Positions 25,601 through 35,497 of a stretch of 41,759 nt of DNA are shown piece by piece. Source of the stretch: Candidatus Zhuqueibacterota bacterium (GTDB lineage Bacteria > Zhuqueibacterota > Zhuqueibacteria > Residuimicrobiales > Residuimicrobiaceae). The translations under genes were made by a program, and so were the position numbers. Location: the NCBI GenBank assembly GCA_963169875.1, contig CAUJEL010000171.1:1-41759 (forward strand), in the 5' to 3' direction. Position 1 is the stretch's first letter, and each line of letters begins with the position of its first letter. Below the pieces are notes generated by a model. That model made no database searches. It had not been told where the DNA came from and was given only the letters and a program-made list of their open reading frames with translations.

Positions 25601-26211
25601 CGCTTAATCCCCCTCACATCGGAATCAAATGCAGGAAAGTACAAAACCTCATTGTGATTGCTTTGATGGATCAGCTCCAGCAGTCGTGGAGTGAGCATGG
25701 CGGCATTAATGAAGTTGTTGGTATTTATGATGTCCGCATCTTTAAGTATCTTGAACAGGACTTGCCGCAATTTGTTTCTCGTCGCGGGGCTGATCGCATC
25801 CAATTCTGCATGCCATTCGGATTTTCGGTTTAAGAAAGAGTCAAAATCCTCATAGGTCAAATCAGTCTTTAAACTGATATAGCGCTCTCGAATCACTTCG
25901 ACCGCAAAATCCGCGATAAATTTATAGCGACGGCATACGGCGAGCCAAAGTAGAGAACCTTGCTCTTGATGGCTGGCTTTAACAAGGAATTCAAGCTCAG
26001 TTGGATTCAGAGTCATCAGTCGAGAGACAATTTCACGGTAGACTCGCTTAAGCGAATTCAGTGTTCTGGTTTGTAACAGGTTCTCCGCAATAACTTTGTC
26101 ATGGACTGAATTCCAATCACCAAGATCAAGATACAGAGCGGCAAGCTTTACCGACTCACGGTGAAAGAGACTGCCTGTTGTAAATGACATGATGTACCTG
26201 TCGTTGCTCAT
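25597..26211 (-). CDS. brxA: BREX protein BrxA (DUF1819)
   Basis: 204 residues, first gene of the locus. 'YIMSFTTGSLFHRESVKLAA' at the N-terminus, 'TLNSLKRVYREIVSRLMTLN' and 'LLWLAVCRRYKFIADFAVEV' match DUF1819, an all-helical, NusB-like small DNA-binding protein. In several type I systems BrxA contributes to phage exclusion but not always to methylation. Start ATG at 26209-26211; AAAAGGA lies about 12 bases upstream, so the ATG at codon 8 is an alternative. Upstream is a leader of about 195 bases from a candidate promoter; no regulator gene such as brxR precedes it. Confidence 0.93.
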   Translation of the reverse strand: MSNDRYIMSFTTGSLFHRESVKLAALYLDLGDWNSVHDKVIAENLLQTRTLNSLKRVYREIVSRLMTLNPTELEFLVKASHQEQGSLLWLAVCRRYKFIADFAVEVIRERYISLKTDLTYEDFDSFLNRKSEWHAELDAISPATRNKLRQVLFKILKDADIINTNNFINAAMLTPRLLELIHQSNHNEVLYFPAFDSDVRGIKR

Positions 26212-26640
26212 TCTTGATATGGTTCCTTTTAGAAAGCCTTAGAGCTACCGGTAGTATTTAGTCGGTAACGTCAATGGGTAGGGATTTATGTGTATGCTCA
26301 CCCAAAGCAGGTACAAATAAAAAATGCCCGGCCATCCATAAATGACTGAGCCTTAATATTTTCCCGCCAACTCCCCTCCCAGGTTATGCGTTTGCATTCG
26401 TTGTATGTGACTATAATATATAAATTTAATACTAATAATCAAGACAAATTGCGGAAAAGTGATGTTGATTTTTTATATACTTAGGACTCCAATTATGATC
26501 ATAATAATGAAACGATTTGCTTCCATCAAACTGACAAATAACTACGCAATGCTTACCATAGTGATATGTTAATTTTTCAAGGACTTACATTGACTTTTAA
26601 TTGCATAGCCAGATCAGATTCCATTTCTCATCAAGTAAAC
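26212..26640 (-). other. Upstream region of the BREX locus
   Basis: No gene is visible in this AT-rich region. It includes a 10-bp palindrome CTACCGGTAG (26247-26256) followed by TCGGTA at about 26262, possibly an operator close to brxA, and a candidate promoter at 26413-26442. The rest is unassigned. Confidence 0.5.
26413..26442 (-). promoter_or_regulatory. Candidate BREX promoter
   Basis: On the minus strand TTGATT (26437-26442) and TATTAT (26413-26418) are separated by 18 bases in an AT-rich stretch, close to a sigma-70-type promoter. Transcription would begin near 26406, leaving a leader of about 195 bases before brxA. The promoter consensus of this lineage is unknown, so this is tentative. 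Confidence 0.35.
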
Positions 26641-26672
26641 TAAAAATAAGGATGCCCTCAGGCACCCTTATT
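26641..26672 (-). terminator. Rho-independent terminator of the two-gene T9SS operon
   Basis: AATAAGG-A-TGCC (26645-26656) pairs with GGCA-C-CCTTATT (26661-26672) around the loop CTCA, with one mismatch. Read on the minus strand the stem is followed by TTTTTA. It lies about 155 bases beyond the stop of the 673-residue protein gene and insulates the BREX promoter from upstream read-through. Confidence 0.7.
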
Positions 26673-26745
26673 AAGCCAAAATCCTCTTCTGTGTAAACGA
26701 ATAATGCCTCTCGCTACCTATAATGATTACATCAGTGATGGAAAA

Positions 26746-26788
26746 GGGATCAGACTAACATTTTTACAAAATAATTTAGTCCGACCCC
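26746..26788. repeat. REP-like imperfect inverted repeat
   Basis: GGGATCAGACTAA (26746-26758) faces TTAGTCCGACCCC (26776-26788); 11 of 13 positions pair, separated by 17 bases. The GGGTC(A/G)GACTAA type of end resembles sequences that flank REP-associated tyrosine transposase (RAYT) elements. No transposase gene is present, so this is at most a solo or relic element. Confidence 0.5.
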
Positions 26789-26824
26789 ATGTAACACTTC
26801 TGTAGCTCGACGAAGCTCGTCCAC

Positions 26825-28846
26825 CTACCGCAGCAGTAATAATTTGCCCCCCTTCACCGCACCCGGCACGCGGATCCGGCAGAAATAGACACCGGAGGGC
26901 TGGCGAGAAGCATCCCAAACCACCTCGTGCATGCCTGCGCTCATCACACCCAGGGGATGTTCTGCGACGACCTGCCCGCGCATATTTAGCAAGCTCATGG
27001 TCACATCAGCCGCCTCGGGCAGTGAAAAGGAAATCACCGTACTGCTGTTGAAGGGATTGGGATGACTGGCATAAACCCGAAATTCCTCCGGAATCGTTTC
27101 GATCTGTTCCACTTCCACGGCCAACGCATGCCCATTCTTGTCTGCGCATTGGGCACTCGTCACCTGAACTACAGTGCTCCTGGTAAAAACAAGCTGCGCC
27201 AGTTTCCCCGCACCATTTGCGCCTGCATGCGCGCCATAACTGAAAGCGCCTAACGTTATCTTCTCCTGATTCGCGTCATAGGAAGGCGGCAGGGCGATCA
27301 CGGTATTGCCGGTTTTTGGCAAAAATTCCCCCAACACCATCTCCCGCAATGCAGCATCCTTCACAGCCAACTCCATCTGAAAAGCCGCCAAATCCCCGGC
27401 CGCATCGATCCAGATTTCACAGGTCTCCGCTCCCGTCTGGATCAGTTTCATCTTGACCGTGCCAGCCGTGGCTACGGCATCCTTTGCCAGCTTGAAAGAG
27501 GGCAACGGCTTGTTCCACCACGAAGCCACCAGCTGAATGTCGAATATGTCAATGCAGCCGTCCGAATTGACATCGTACAGCGCCAGATAATTGGCACTGT
27601 ACTGATCCGTGCCCCAGCGGCCGGCCACCAACTGGATATCCATGATGTCGACGTCGTGATCGCGGTCCACGTCGGCCCAGAAATTGGAAGGTTCGGATTG
27701 CGCCAGGAATAAATCCCCATACGAAAAGGGAGCATAGGCCCACAAGTAGCCCGAAACCAGGGCAGGCAGTTTGGCGACGGTTTCCTGCGGCCAGGCGCCG
27801 TAAAACTGCCCGTTGGCGCCGTCAAAGGCATACAACAAAAATCCCATGGCAGCGAAGGGCAAATAACTGAAAGGCGCCACCCTTAAGTCAATGGCGATTT
27901 CGGTCTGCACATGCCCGCTGGCCGCGGAGATGCCCTGGCTTATGCCAGAGAGGACGACAGCACCCTCTGCCGTGATTTTGTCCGGCCATTTGCCATGATC
28001 GGACATAAAGCGGTTTTTGGCCGTGCCATTGTCCCAATAGACCTGTATAAGGCCTTCAGCTTTGGCATCACTCGACCATTCGCGATCCATGTCGCGGTCG
28101 AAAAATATCCCGACACCATCGGAATTATCCAGCTTTATATTTTTTTGATCATCCACGGCGAGAAAAAGCCGGTTCTGATCATTCTTTACATAGAGCCGCG
28201 TCACACCGGTCAGACCCGGATAGAGCACATCGACCGCCTGCGCCTGGGCCCACTCCGCTCCGTTGATGACACCATCGATGGTTGGCGCTGCGGTGCTATA
28301 CCCCGAGCGGATCACATAGCCATTTTCCACCGCCACCGCGCTGCTGAAACTGGAAAATCCGCTTTCAGTGTTTATATAAATTGATTTAATTTTATAATAA
28401 CAGGTGATACCCGCGGCCATCCCCTGATCGCGATAATAGCAATTCAGGATCGACTGGGCCACGCGGGAATAGGGTCCCGAGGCGGAAGTGCTTCTGTAGA
28501 CATCGTACCCGGTCAACGTATCCGATGTGACCGGCTTCCAGGCCACCGGTATCAGGCCGTGATATCCACTCATGGCAACGACGGCGGCGGGCGGCACCAG
28601 GCTCGCGTCTAGCTGCCCGTTGTTTGGTGTCGCGTCACTTGTGCAAGGGATTAGCCTTGTAAATGCGTCCAGAGGGGCGATCTGCAGGGTTGGCTCGGCA
28701 AGCCCCAGGACATGTACCGGGCTGCGAACCTCGATGGCCAGTGCTGGCGTCTTGGCGGATTCATCCAGCAGATCAACCATCTGCGATTGAGCCTGAAGCA
28801 TCCCTGCCAAGACCAGACTGCAAACAAATATTTTCATCCATTTCAT
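26825..28846 (-). CDS. T9SS-exported multimodular protein with dockerin and cohesin-like domains (673 aa)
   Basis: Signal peptide at 1-19 (MKWMKIFVCSLVLAGMLQA). An fn3-like module follows (about 85-180, 'YHGLIPVAWKPVTSDTLTGY', 'YRSTSASGPYSRVA'), then a CBM9-like carbohydrate-binding module (about 185-360, 'APTIDGVINGAEWAQAQAVD'). A type I dockerin lies at about 392-450 with two calcium loops, DVDRDHDVDIMD and DVNSDGCIDIFD. A cohesin-like domain occupies about 455-575 (AAFQMELAVKD, TLGAFSYGAHAG), and a T9SS sorting domain about 583-673 (VYASHPNPFNSSTVISF ... GKLLLLR). It is expected on the cell surface or released. It lies 33 bases after the 2205-residue gene, so the two form an operon; they share the same module set and the segment 'VASWWNKP'. 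No enzymatic domain is seen. A terminator follows at 26641-26672. Confidence 0.85.
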   Translation of the reverse strand: MKWMKIFVCSLVLAGMLQAQSQMVDLLDESAKTPALAIEVRSPVHVLGLAEPTLQIAPLDAFTRLIPCTSDATPNNGQLDASLVPPAAVVAMSGYHGLIPVAWKPVTSDTLTGYDVYRSTSASGPYSRVAQSILNCYYRDQGMAAGITCYYKIKSIYINTESGFSSFSSAVAVENGYVIRSGYSTAAPTIDGVINGAEWAQAQAVDVLYPGLTGVTRLYVKNDQNRLFLAVDDQKNIKLDNSDGVGIFFDRDMDREWSSDAKAEGLIQVYWDNGTAKNRFMSDHGKWPDKITAEGAVVLSGISQGISAASGHVQTEIAIDLRVAPFSYLPFAAMGFLLYAFDGANGQFYGAWPQETVAKLPALVSGYLWAYAPFSYGDLFLAQSEPSNFWADVDRDHDVDIMDIQLVAGRWGTDQYSANYLALYDVNSDGCIDIFDIQLVASWWNKPLPSFKLAKDAVATAGTVKMKLIQTGAETCEIWIDAAGDLAAFQMELAVKDAALREMVLGEFLPKTGNTVIALPPSYDANQEKITLGAFSYGAHAGANGAGKLAQLVFTRSTVVQVTSAQCADKNGHALAVEVEQIETIPEEFRVYASHPNPFNSSTVISFSLPEAADVTMSLLNMRGQVVAEHPLGVMSAGMHEVVWDASRQPSGVYFCRIRVPGAVKGGKLLLLR

Positions 28847-28879
28847 AAAAGGTCCCTTCGCTCGTTCTGATTGAAATGC

Positions 28880-31800
28880 CTAGCGAATGATAACCATCTT
28901 TCGGGACAGCGTCTGCTGTCCCGATTTTAAAACGTAGATATAAACACCGCTGCCGACCTTGCGCGCTCCCTCATCCATACCATCCCATTCGATGGCATAG
29001 CGGCCGGCTGCCTTTTCACCGCTTAACAGGGTGCGAACCCGCTGACCGGTGATGCTGTAAACGATCAGGCTGACTTCCCCCTTTTTGGCAACGGAGAATT
29101 GAATCCGGGTATCCGGATTAAACGGATTGGGATGATTCTGCTGCAAAGCAAATTCATGCACGGATTCATCCACGCCTGTCACCCCGGTCTTGATGGAATC
29201 CACCGCGATGACTCTGCCATAGCGATCCGTGAAAGTCATCCCGCCGATGATGAAACCGGGCATCTGCTCTGAAAATATTATGGTCGCTAATGTGCCGAAT
29301 CCATCAATGCCCTTGTTGCCTCCATAACTATAAGCGCCAAAGGTAACTTCAGTCTGCTGATTGGCATAGAGCGGCCCCAGCGCCATGGCGGTGTTACCGG
29401 AACCCGTGAGGAGAGAGCCGGGATTGATGGCCGTGACGTTCAAAGGCGCTGCCGCGCTGAGATGCATCTCGAATCCGCCCAGTTCGTGGGCTTTGTCCAC
29501 CACGAGTTCGAGGGCATTGGGGCCGTTCTTCTGCAGGTAGAGCTGGATGGGCGTTGTCGATGCAGGCACACCGGGCACATAGATCAGATTCTGCGCGGGT
29601 ATGGGTTTGTTCCACCAGGAGGCGACCAACTGCACATCGACCACATCGACATCGCCGTCGCCTAATCCGCCATGATCGACATCACAGGAAACACCATAGA
29701 GAGGCTCTCCTTTTATACTCTTCCAATGTGATGCAGCCTGCTGGGCATCGGTCAGGTTGAGGAGATTGTTGGCATCGACATCCGCCCAGAAATGGCCGGT
29801 AACGGTGATGGCGCTGTTTTCCAGCAGATTGGGCACTTTTCCACCGTTGGAATCACTCACTTTGACTTCGGCCAGTTGTATGGCAGATGCTCCGCGCGCC
29901 ACGCCCCGGCAAATTATCCTGGCAAGAACGCCATTTCCCGAGAAACCAGCGGCTGTGCCCACACTATAGGCGCCAAAGAGAATCCGCCCCTCCTCCTGAT
30001 TGAGTTGAGGTCCCAATGGATAATAGGTGCGCGCGACATTTTTGCTGAAGGATCCCAGCTGCACATCGGTCTCTTTTTCCACCTGCAGGATATTACGATC
30101 GTAGAACAGGGTGAACTCAAAACCGGCCAGATCGGCCGCGTTTTCGATGTTCACATAAATCGTGTCTTTCTGATCAACCTGGATGGAGGCATCATGGAAA
30201 TCCAATTTGATTTTTCTATTCAATGGCGGCGGTATAGGCGGCGGCGTGACGGTGCCGCCTCCGCCTGGTCCAACCGGCGGCGGCGTATTGTCGACGTATG
30301 GCTCGGCGTCTTCGTTATCGCCGATGCCATCGCCATCGCTGTCGCGGACCGTGGAGATCTGGATGGAGAGGACCGCGCTAGCCGTGTTGCCATCGTTGTC
30401 GCGAAGCGTGAGGGTTATGGTGTGCGTGCCGGGCGTCAGGCTGTCGGCAGAGACGGTGGAACCCTTGCCCAACACGCCATCCAGGCTGGAGGTCCAGGAA
30501 AAAGCCTCCTCCGGCAGCGTCAAATCTTCCATGTCAAAGCCATTGCCAGAGAAAATGATCCGCCTGCCTTTATGGAACTTGGCGCCATCGTCCGGCGAGC
30601 TGATGAAAACCTGCGGCGGTTTGCCGCGCAGGGTGAAACTGTTGTCGGACATATCCTCAGTGGTGTTGACGCCATCGCAGGCAACCACTTTGATGCGGCC
30701 ATTGCTGCTGCCGCCGGATTGTCCGGTATTCCAGATATAACTGCGACTTTCGACATTCAGGGCCAGAGCATCCCAGGTGGTGCCGCCATCGCGACTGTAA
30801 AAGAGATCAAAGGTGAGCGGATCGTTATCGGCGTCCGCCGCCACCCAACTGATGTTCTCGCGATTCCCCAACATCTCGCCGCCGTTGGGATAAGTCAGGG
30901 TCACCTGCGGTTTATGTGCAGAAATGGTAATCGTGTGCAGCACCACGGCGCCCTTTTTGATGAGGATGCGGCTGGTGTTGGGATCATCGGGGATCATCTC
31001 GGCGAAATGGGCCGTGCCCGCAATGGGATCGATTGGATCCGATGGAATCAGATCGAAATACCGGGTGTAGATAACACCGCCACCTGTATTTTGCAGCTCG
31101 ACGCTATAAGCGCCCTGATTCGGGCTCGCTTCATCCGGTTGCGTCAGCATCTGGCGTTCACACTGCAGGAATAAAACCGTGCCGGACTGATCGATGCTGC
31201 CTGAAATGAGGATAAACGCTTCGGGTTGCTGCTGCGATTGTTTCGCCAGAGAGGCGTTTTCAGATGCCCAGGCATCCAGAATTTTTTTATACATATAGGC
31301 GGATATCCAGGTGCCAGTTGTGGTATCCGTTCCACAGGGAGAATACGACATGATATCATAATATTTATCCCGGCTGAGGATTTTAGTCCCGTCCCAGCCG
31401 TTGCAATCGATCAAACCCAATGTATCGCTATGATCGGGATAATCTTCGAAATAAGGACCGTCCGTGTCGCAATTATCGCGCACATGCGCTGCACGCTTGA
31501 GTCCATTGTGCCACACCGAGGTTAGCATATGACCGACCTCATGGGCCATGGTTTCGCCGCCCACTGTTTTATACACGGTCCAATCGTTTCCTTCGCGACA
31601 GCCCCAGGCGGCACAGCGATCCCCCCACCCCTTCGCCAGGCCGGTTTGGGCGTCACAATCCAGCAGCCAGGTGCAGGGATCAATATCGTCGCACACCATG
31701 CCATAGTATTTTGTATGCGGCGGATCATTGATGGTCTTGGCCAGAAACCACATGTCCGTCACCAGTTTGAAACCGTTGTAGGCGCTCGTGGTGGGATCAT

Positions 31801-34800
31801 AGGTAATCCTGTAATCGGGTCTTTTGATTAAATTCACGCGCGCCAGCGGATAGATGCGCTCTAAAAAAACGAGCGCATCCCGGATTTCGTTCAAACTGAC
31901 GGGCGCACAGAGGCTGTAACCCTCCACATAGACATTGGCGCAGCTGTAAACCGGCACCACCTTGAGCGTCAGATCGAGCGGCGCCTGGAAACGCAATTGC
32001 ACACGGCGGGTTTGAACGAAAATGGTCTCACCACCCGGCAACTGACAGGTAATATTAAAGGTCAGATAAAGTGGATACTCAAAAATCCACCCCCCCGGAA
32101 TGGTAAAATTAAGTGTATGGGAGAGCTGCAGCGGATTATATTCCGAACGGGCCGGAATATTGATGCTGTTATCAAATGGATAGATTTGATTGGGCTGGCG
32201 AATACCGTTAATATAAATATCCATGGGCAGACCATTTTCATAGACGAAGCGAATCCAGCCGGAAGCCGAGACAACCGTTCCGGCAGGCTGATCGGAATCG
32301 AGATGGACCCGGACCAGGGTGTTTTTTCCATAGATCAATGGCACACTGTCATTTTCGTCCTGCACCACCTGGATGAATTCGACACGGCGTACCGTGATTT
32401 GCGTGGGACAAGCATCGCCAACACCATCATGGTTGCTGTCGCGTTGATCGGGATTGTAGGTGTCCGGACAATTGTCACATAAATCGCCGATGTTGTCATG
32501 ATCACTGTCCATTTGATTTGGATTGTAATTCAGCGGACAGTTATCCGTGCTGTTATTCACACCATCACCATCTTTATCCGGATCGCAGGGATCGCCGCTG
32601 CCATCATGGTCCGAATCCAGTTGATCCTTGTTGCTAACCGTCGGACAATTGTCGCAGGCATCGCCGACGCCATCGTGATCCTGATCTGCCTGGTTGGCAT
32701 TTTTAACTGTTGGGCAGTTATCGCGTACATCGGCAATACCATCCCCATCTTGATCCGTACTGGTTATGCGGACGGAGATGTTTTGGGCCCCACCGTTGGA
32801 ACAGACCGTTATTTGTCCTGTGCCGGAAATGCCCGATAGAAAGTAACGTTCAACCTTGACCGTGACCGTGTCGTGGCCGCTGCCAGTGACCGGATCAATG
32901 GAGGTGATCCAGGCGGCATCCGGGTTCTCGGCCACATGCCAGGTGAGCGTGCCCGCGCCGATATTATCGATGACGAACTTTTTCTCCGTCGCTGTGGCGC
33001 CGAAATCCAATGACAACGGATCCACTTTTAGTTGTGGATTGTTCCCCGATGAGGCTAGTCGCAGAGAGCCAAAGGCAACAGGATACGCGCCCCAATATTG
33101 CTGCGCAGGCTCGACGGCCAGCAATTTTTGCGATTCCTGCGGCCACACCGCGGCATAGCCATTCGGATTCTCGCCCTGCGTGCCCGCTCCGAAGAGGATG
33201 CCCAGCATGTCGCCGGTGGAAGCGCCCAGTTTACCCTCCGTGAAGCTGATGCTGGTTTCGAATTGCTGATGGCCATCCCGCGCTGTCATGCCCTGCGTCA
33301 CCCCGGCGTTGGCATAGGATAACGTGCCGAGACTGAGATGATCCGGCCAATAACCCCAAATCGATCGATAGCGGTTAACGGCCGTCGAGGATGATTGATT
33401 CCAATACATCCAGTAGGCGCCTTCTTTACTGCTCGACGACGGCCACTCCTTGTCCTGATTGCCATCAAAAAAGAGCGTCATGAAATCGCCGTCGCGAAAA
33501 AACTCGCCGCTGACGACATCGACCGCCAGGTAGAGTCTGGTGCTGTTATTCATGACATAGAGTTTGACCGGTTGCGACTGCCCCTGATTGGTGATATCCA
33601 CCGAGATAGCGCTGCAATATTCATAGGGATTGATGATGCCATCGACCGTGGGGGCAGACCAGGCCCAACCGGATTGCAGCATATAACCATTTGTCCTGGG
33701 GATGGCCTGACCCGCCGGCCTTTTTTCGCTTTCTCCTGTATTGTAAACGGCTGAAATCTGATAATAATAAGTCTGGCCATTCTGCACCGAGGTGTCGCGA
33801 TAATACTGTCTGGCTACTTTATCGGCGACTTTGGTAAAAGTCCCGTTCGCGGTTGTGCTGCGATAAATATTATATCCTGTCGAGGTGGGCGGATTGGAGG
33901 TGCCGGCCGGATCCGGTTTTTCCCACGCCAATAGAACGGCACCATGATAGCCGCTCAGGGCGACGAGATCTTTGGGCGGATTCAGCGGCGCCGGGGTGGC
34001 GCCACAGAGAAAGAGATGCACCGCGCCTGATTGCACGCCCGGTGTGGTACCGCCATAGGGATGAAAGGCGACGGGGTCGCCGACGACGATATCGCTGCGC
34101 CCATCGCCATTGATATCGCCAACCGCCATGGTTTGGCCGAAGGCGATGCACATGCTACGTATTGAATACATGGTGATATCAGCTGGATCGAGAATGAAAT
34201 CGCAGGTTTCCGGCGTCGCCCCCTGTCCCAGACCAGTGGGATCCTGTGCCGTGGCGGGCCCGCCGTACCAGATGTGCACGCGTCCGTCTTTGCCCAGGGT
34301 GTTATCGGGATTGTAGGACCTGTCGCCGATGAAAATATCTCCATACCCATCTCCATTGACGTCGCCGGCGCTGCCCATGGAAGGGATGTAGGCGCTTCCG
34401 CTCCTGACCGGGATGTCCGATACGCTCCAATCATAGGGAATCGGACGGTCGCTGGTGTTGACGCGGTCATCACTCCCCAGGTACAAGAAAATCTTTCCGG
34501 CCACGGTTGATAATCTTTTGGCGCCAACCAGAATTTCGGGATGGCCATCGCCATTGACATCGCCGGCGTTGCCCAGCGCATAGCCAAATTCAGCATAATA
34601 TCTCTTGTCGCCGGAGAGCAGCCACCAGCGCGGCCCGATGAGGGCTGCGCCGCAGTTTTTTTCATTATTGTCAAAATAATTATTGCCATTGAGGTCGATA
34701 TCGGCGCCAGGGATGCCGATGATGAAATTATCGACATTGAAACTGCTCACGTGTCCATCTTTGCCGACTACATTGCCCAGTGAACCGGAAATATCATATT

Positions 34801-35497
34801 TGATCGTGCCCTGCGTCATGACCCATTGATCATTAATGGGGATGATGGCATCAGCCTCCTTATCAGCGGGCAAGCCATTCGCGGATCCGTAATAAATATA
34901 TGTTCTTCCTTTATTGGTGGACTCGCCCGGAGAGCCGGCGATGATATCGTCTATGCCGTCTCCATTCAAATCTCCGGCATTCGCAATCGATTTGGCGAAT
35001 TGGGGGGCGCCGGAGACCAGCCAATTCGCCTGCGTCAGCGGTTCGAGGACAAGGGTTGGATTGAACCTCGACCACGCTGTAGTGCCATAAAAAGCGTAGA
35101 TGTAGCCCGAATAAGAGGAGAGTGCTCCCCGTCCGATGATGATGTCCATGAGACCATCGTGATTGACATCCGCCATCGCCACCGCGCTGAAATCGGCTCG
35201 CGAGTCCGGCCCGATCTTCAACATCGGTTCCGCCCAGCTCCACGAGTCCTGCGCCCGCAGCGGACCGGCGTAGACATAGACCCATGATTGGGTACAGACG
35301 GCGACATCGGCGTAGCCGTCGGCGTTGACGTCGCCGACGGCGATGGATTGCCCGAAATTTTCCGTATGATAGGTATCGCTGCCATCCGGGTCAGGCCAGA
35401 GGCTGGTGAGCCATTTGATGTCCTGGGATCGAACCTGATTAAATGCGGCTGCCACAAAATAGACAGTCAGAATCAGAGGAAACAGTTTTACTTTCAT
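28880..35497 (-). CDS. Giant T9SS-exported FG-GAP / TSP3 / metalloprotease / cohesin-dockerin protein (2205 aa)
   Basis: Signal peptide at about 1-24. Residues about 25-500 hold repeated FG-GAP units (GDVNADGYADVAVC, GDLNGDGIDDIIAGSPGES), an integrin-like beta-propeller. Then come fn3 (~505-600), CBM9-like (~604-800), a BACON-like Ig domain (~817-915), thrombospondin type 3 calcium repeats (~915-1030) and a metzincin-like protease: 'GGETMAHEVGHML' (about 1314-1326) and Met-turn 'YDIMSYSP' (about 1382). Ig-like/PKD-like domains, a cohesin-like domain (~1770), a dockerin (~1906, DVDANNLLNLTD and a second loop), a second cohesin-like domain (~1976) and a T9SS sorting domain (~2113-2205, QQNHPNPFNPDTRIQF) complete it. 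The third zinc histidine is displaced by an insertion after HEVGH. Start ATG at 35497 has AGAGGAGGG about 7-10 bases upstream. It is the first gene of the operon with 26825-28846. Confidence 0.85.
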   Translation of the reverse strand: MKVKLFPLILTVYFVAAAFNQVRSQDIKWLTSLWPDPDGSDTYHTENFGQSIAVGDVNADGYADVAVCTQSWVYVYAGPLRAQDSWSWAEPMLKIGPDSRADFSAVAMADVNHDGLMDIIIGRGALSSYSGYIYAFYGTTAWSRFNPTLVLEPLTQANWLVSGAPQFAKSIANAGDLNGDGIDDIIAGSPGESTNKGRTYIYYGSANGLPADKEADAIIPINDQWVMTQGTIKYDISGSLGNVVGKDGHVSSFNVDNFIIGIPGADIDLNGNNYFDNNEKNCGAALIGPRWWLLSGDKRYYAEFGYALGNAGDVNGDGHPEILVGAKRLSTVAGKIFLYLGSDDRVNTSDRPIPYDWSVSDIPVRSGSAYIPSMGSAGDVNGDGYGDIFIGDRSYNPDNTLGKDGRVHIWYGGPATAQDPTGLGQGATPETCDFILDPADITMYSIRSMCIAFGQTMAVGDINGDGRSDIVVGDPVAFHPYGGTTPGVQSGAVHLFLCGATPAPLNPPKDLVALSGYHGAVLLAWEKPDPAGTSNPPTSTGYNIYRSTTANGTFTKVADKVARQYYRDTSVQNGQTYYYQISAVYNTGESEKRPAGQAIPRTNGYMLQSGWAWSAPTVDGIINPYEYCSAISVDITNQGQSQPVKLYVMNNSTRLYLAVDVVSGEFFRDGDFMTLFFDGNQDKEWPSSSSKEGAYWMYWNQSSSTAVNRYRSIWGYWPDHLSLGTLSYANAGVTQGMTARDGHQQFETSISFTEGKLGASTGDMLGILFGAGTQGENPNGYAAVWPQESQKLLAVEPAQQYWGAYPVAFGSLRLASSGNNPQLKVDPLSLDFGATATEKKFVIDNIGAGTLTWHVAENPDAAWITSIDPVTGSGHDTVTVKVERYFLSGISGTGQITVCSNGGAQNISVRITSTDQDGDGIADVRDNCPTVKNANQADQDHDGVGDACDNCPTVSNKDQLDSDHDGSGDPCDPDKDGDGVNNSTDNCPLNYNPNQMDSDHDNIGDLCDNCPDTYNPDQRDSNHDGVGDACPTQITVRRVEFIQVVQDENDSVPLIYGKNTLVRVHLDSDQPAGTVVSASGWIRFVYENGLPMDIYINGIRQPNQIYPFDNSINIPARSEYNPLQLSHTLNFTIPGGWIFEYPLYLTFNITCQLPGGETIFVQTRRVQLRFQAPLDLTLKVVPVYSCANVYVEGYSLCAPVSLNEIRDALVFLERIYPLARVNLIKRPDYRITYDPTTSAYNGFKLVTDMWFLAKTINDPPHTKYYGMVCDDIDPCTWLLDCDAQTGLAKGWGDRCAAWGCREGNDWTVYKTVGGETMAHEVGHMLTSVWHNGLKRAAHVRDNCDTDGPYFEDYPDHSDTLGLIDCNGWDGTKILSRDKYYDIMSYSPCGTDTTTGTWISAYMYKKILDAWASENASLAKQSQQQPEAFILISGSIDQSGTVLFLQCERQMLTQPDEASPNQGAYSVELQNTGGGVIYTRYFDLIPSDPIDPIAGTAHFAEMIPDDPNTSRILIKKGAVVLHTITISAHKPQVTLTYPNGGEMLGNRENISWVAADADNDPLTFDLFYSRDGGTTWDALALNVESRSYIWNTGQSGGSSNGRIKVVACDGVNTTEDMSDNSFTLRGKPPQVFISSPDDGAKFHKGRRIIFSGNGFDMEDLTLPEEAFSWTSSLDGVLGKGSTVSADSLTPGTHTITLTLRDNDGNTASAVLSIQISTVRDSDGDGIGDNEDAEPYVDNTPPPVGPGGGGTVTPPPIPPPLNRKIKLDFHDASIQVDQKDTIYVNIENAADLAGFEFTLFYDRNILQVEKETDVQLGSFSKNVARTYYPLGPQLNQEEGRILFGAYSVGTAAGFSGNGVLARIICRGVARGASAIQLAEVKVSDSNGGKVPNLLENSAITVTGHFWADVDANNLLNLTDAQQAASHWKSIKGEPLYGVSCDVDHGGLGDGDVDVVDVQLVASWWNKPIPAQNLIYVPGVPASTTPIQLYLQKNGPNALELVVDKAHELGGFEMHLSAAAPLNVTAINPGSLLTGSGNTAMALGPLYANQQTEVTFGAYSYGGNKGIDGFGTLATIIFSEQMPGFIIGGMTFTDRYGRVIAVDSIKTGVTGVDESVHEFALQQNHPNPFNPDTRIQFSVAKKGEVSLIVYSITGQRVRTLLSGEKAAGRYAIEWDGMDEGARKVGSGVYIYVLKSGQQTLSRKMVIIR

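Noticed and set aside
9324-26824. Integrase, tRNA attachment site or transposase bounding the BREX island
   Set aside because: None could be found at either edge; only a REP-like dyad and dispersed repeats are present.
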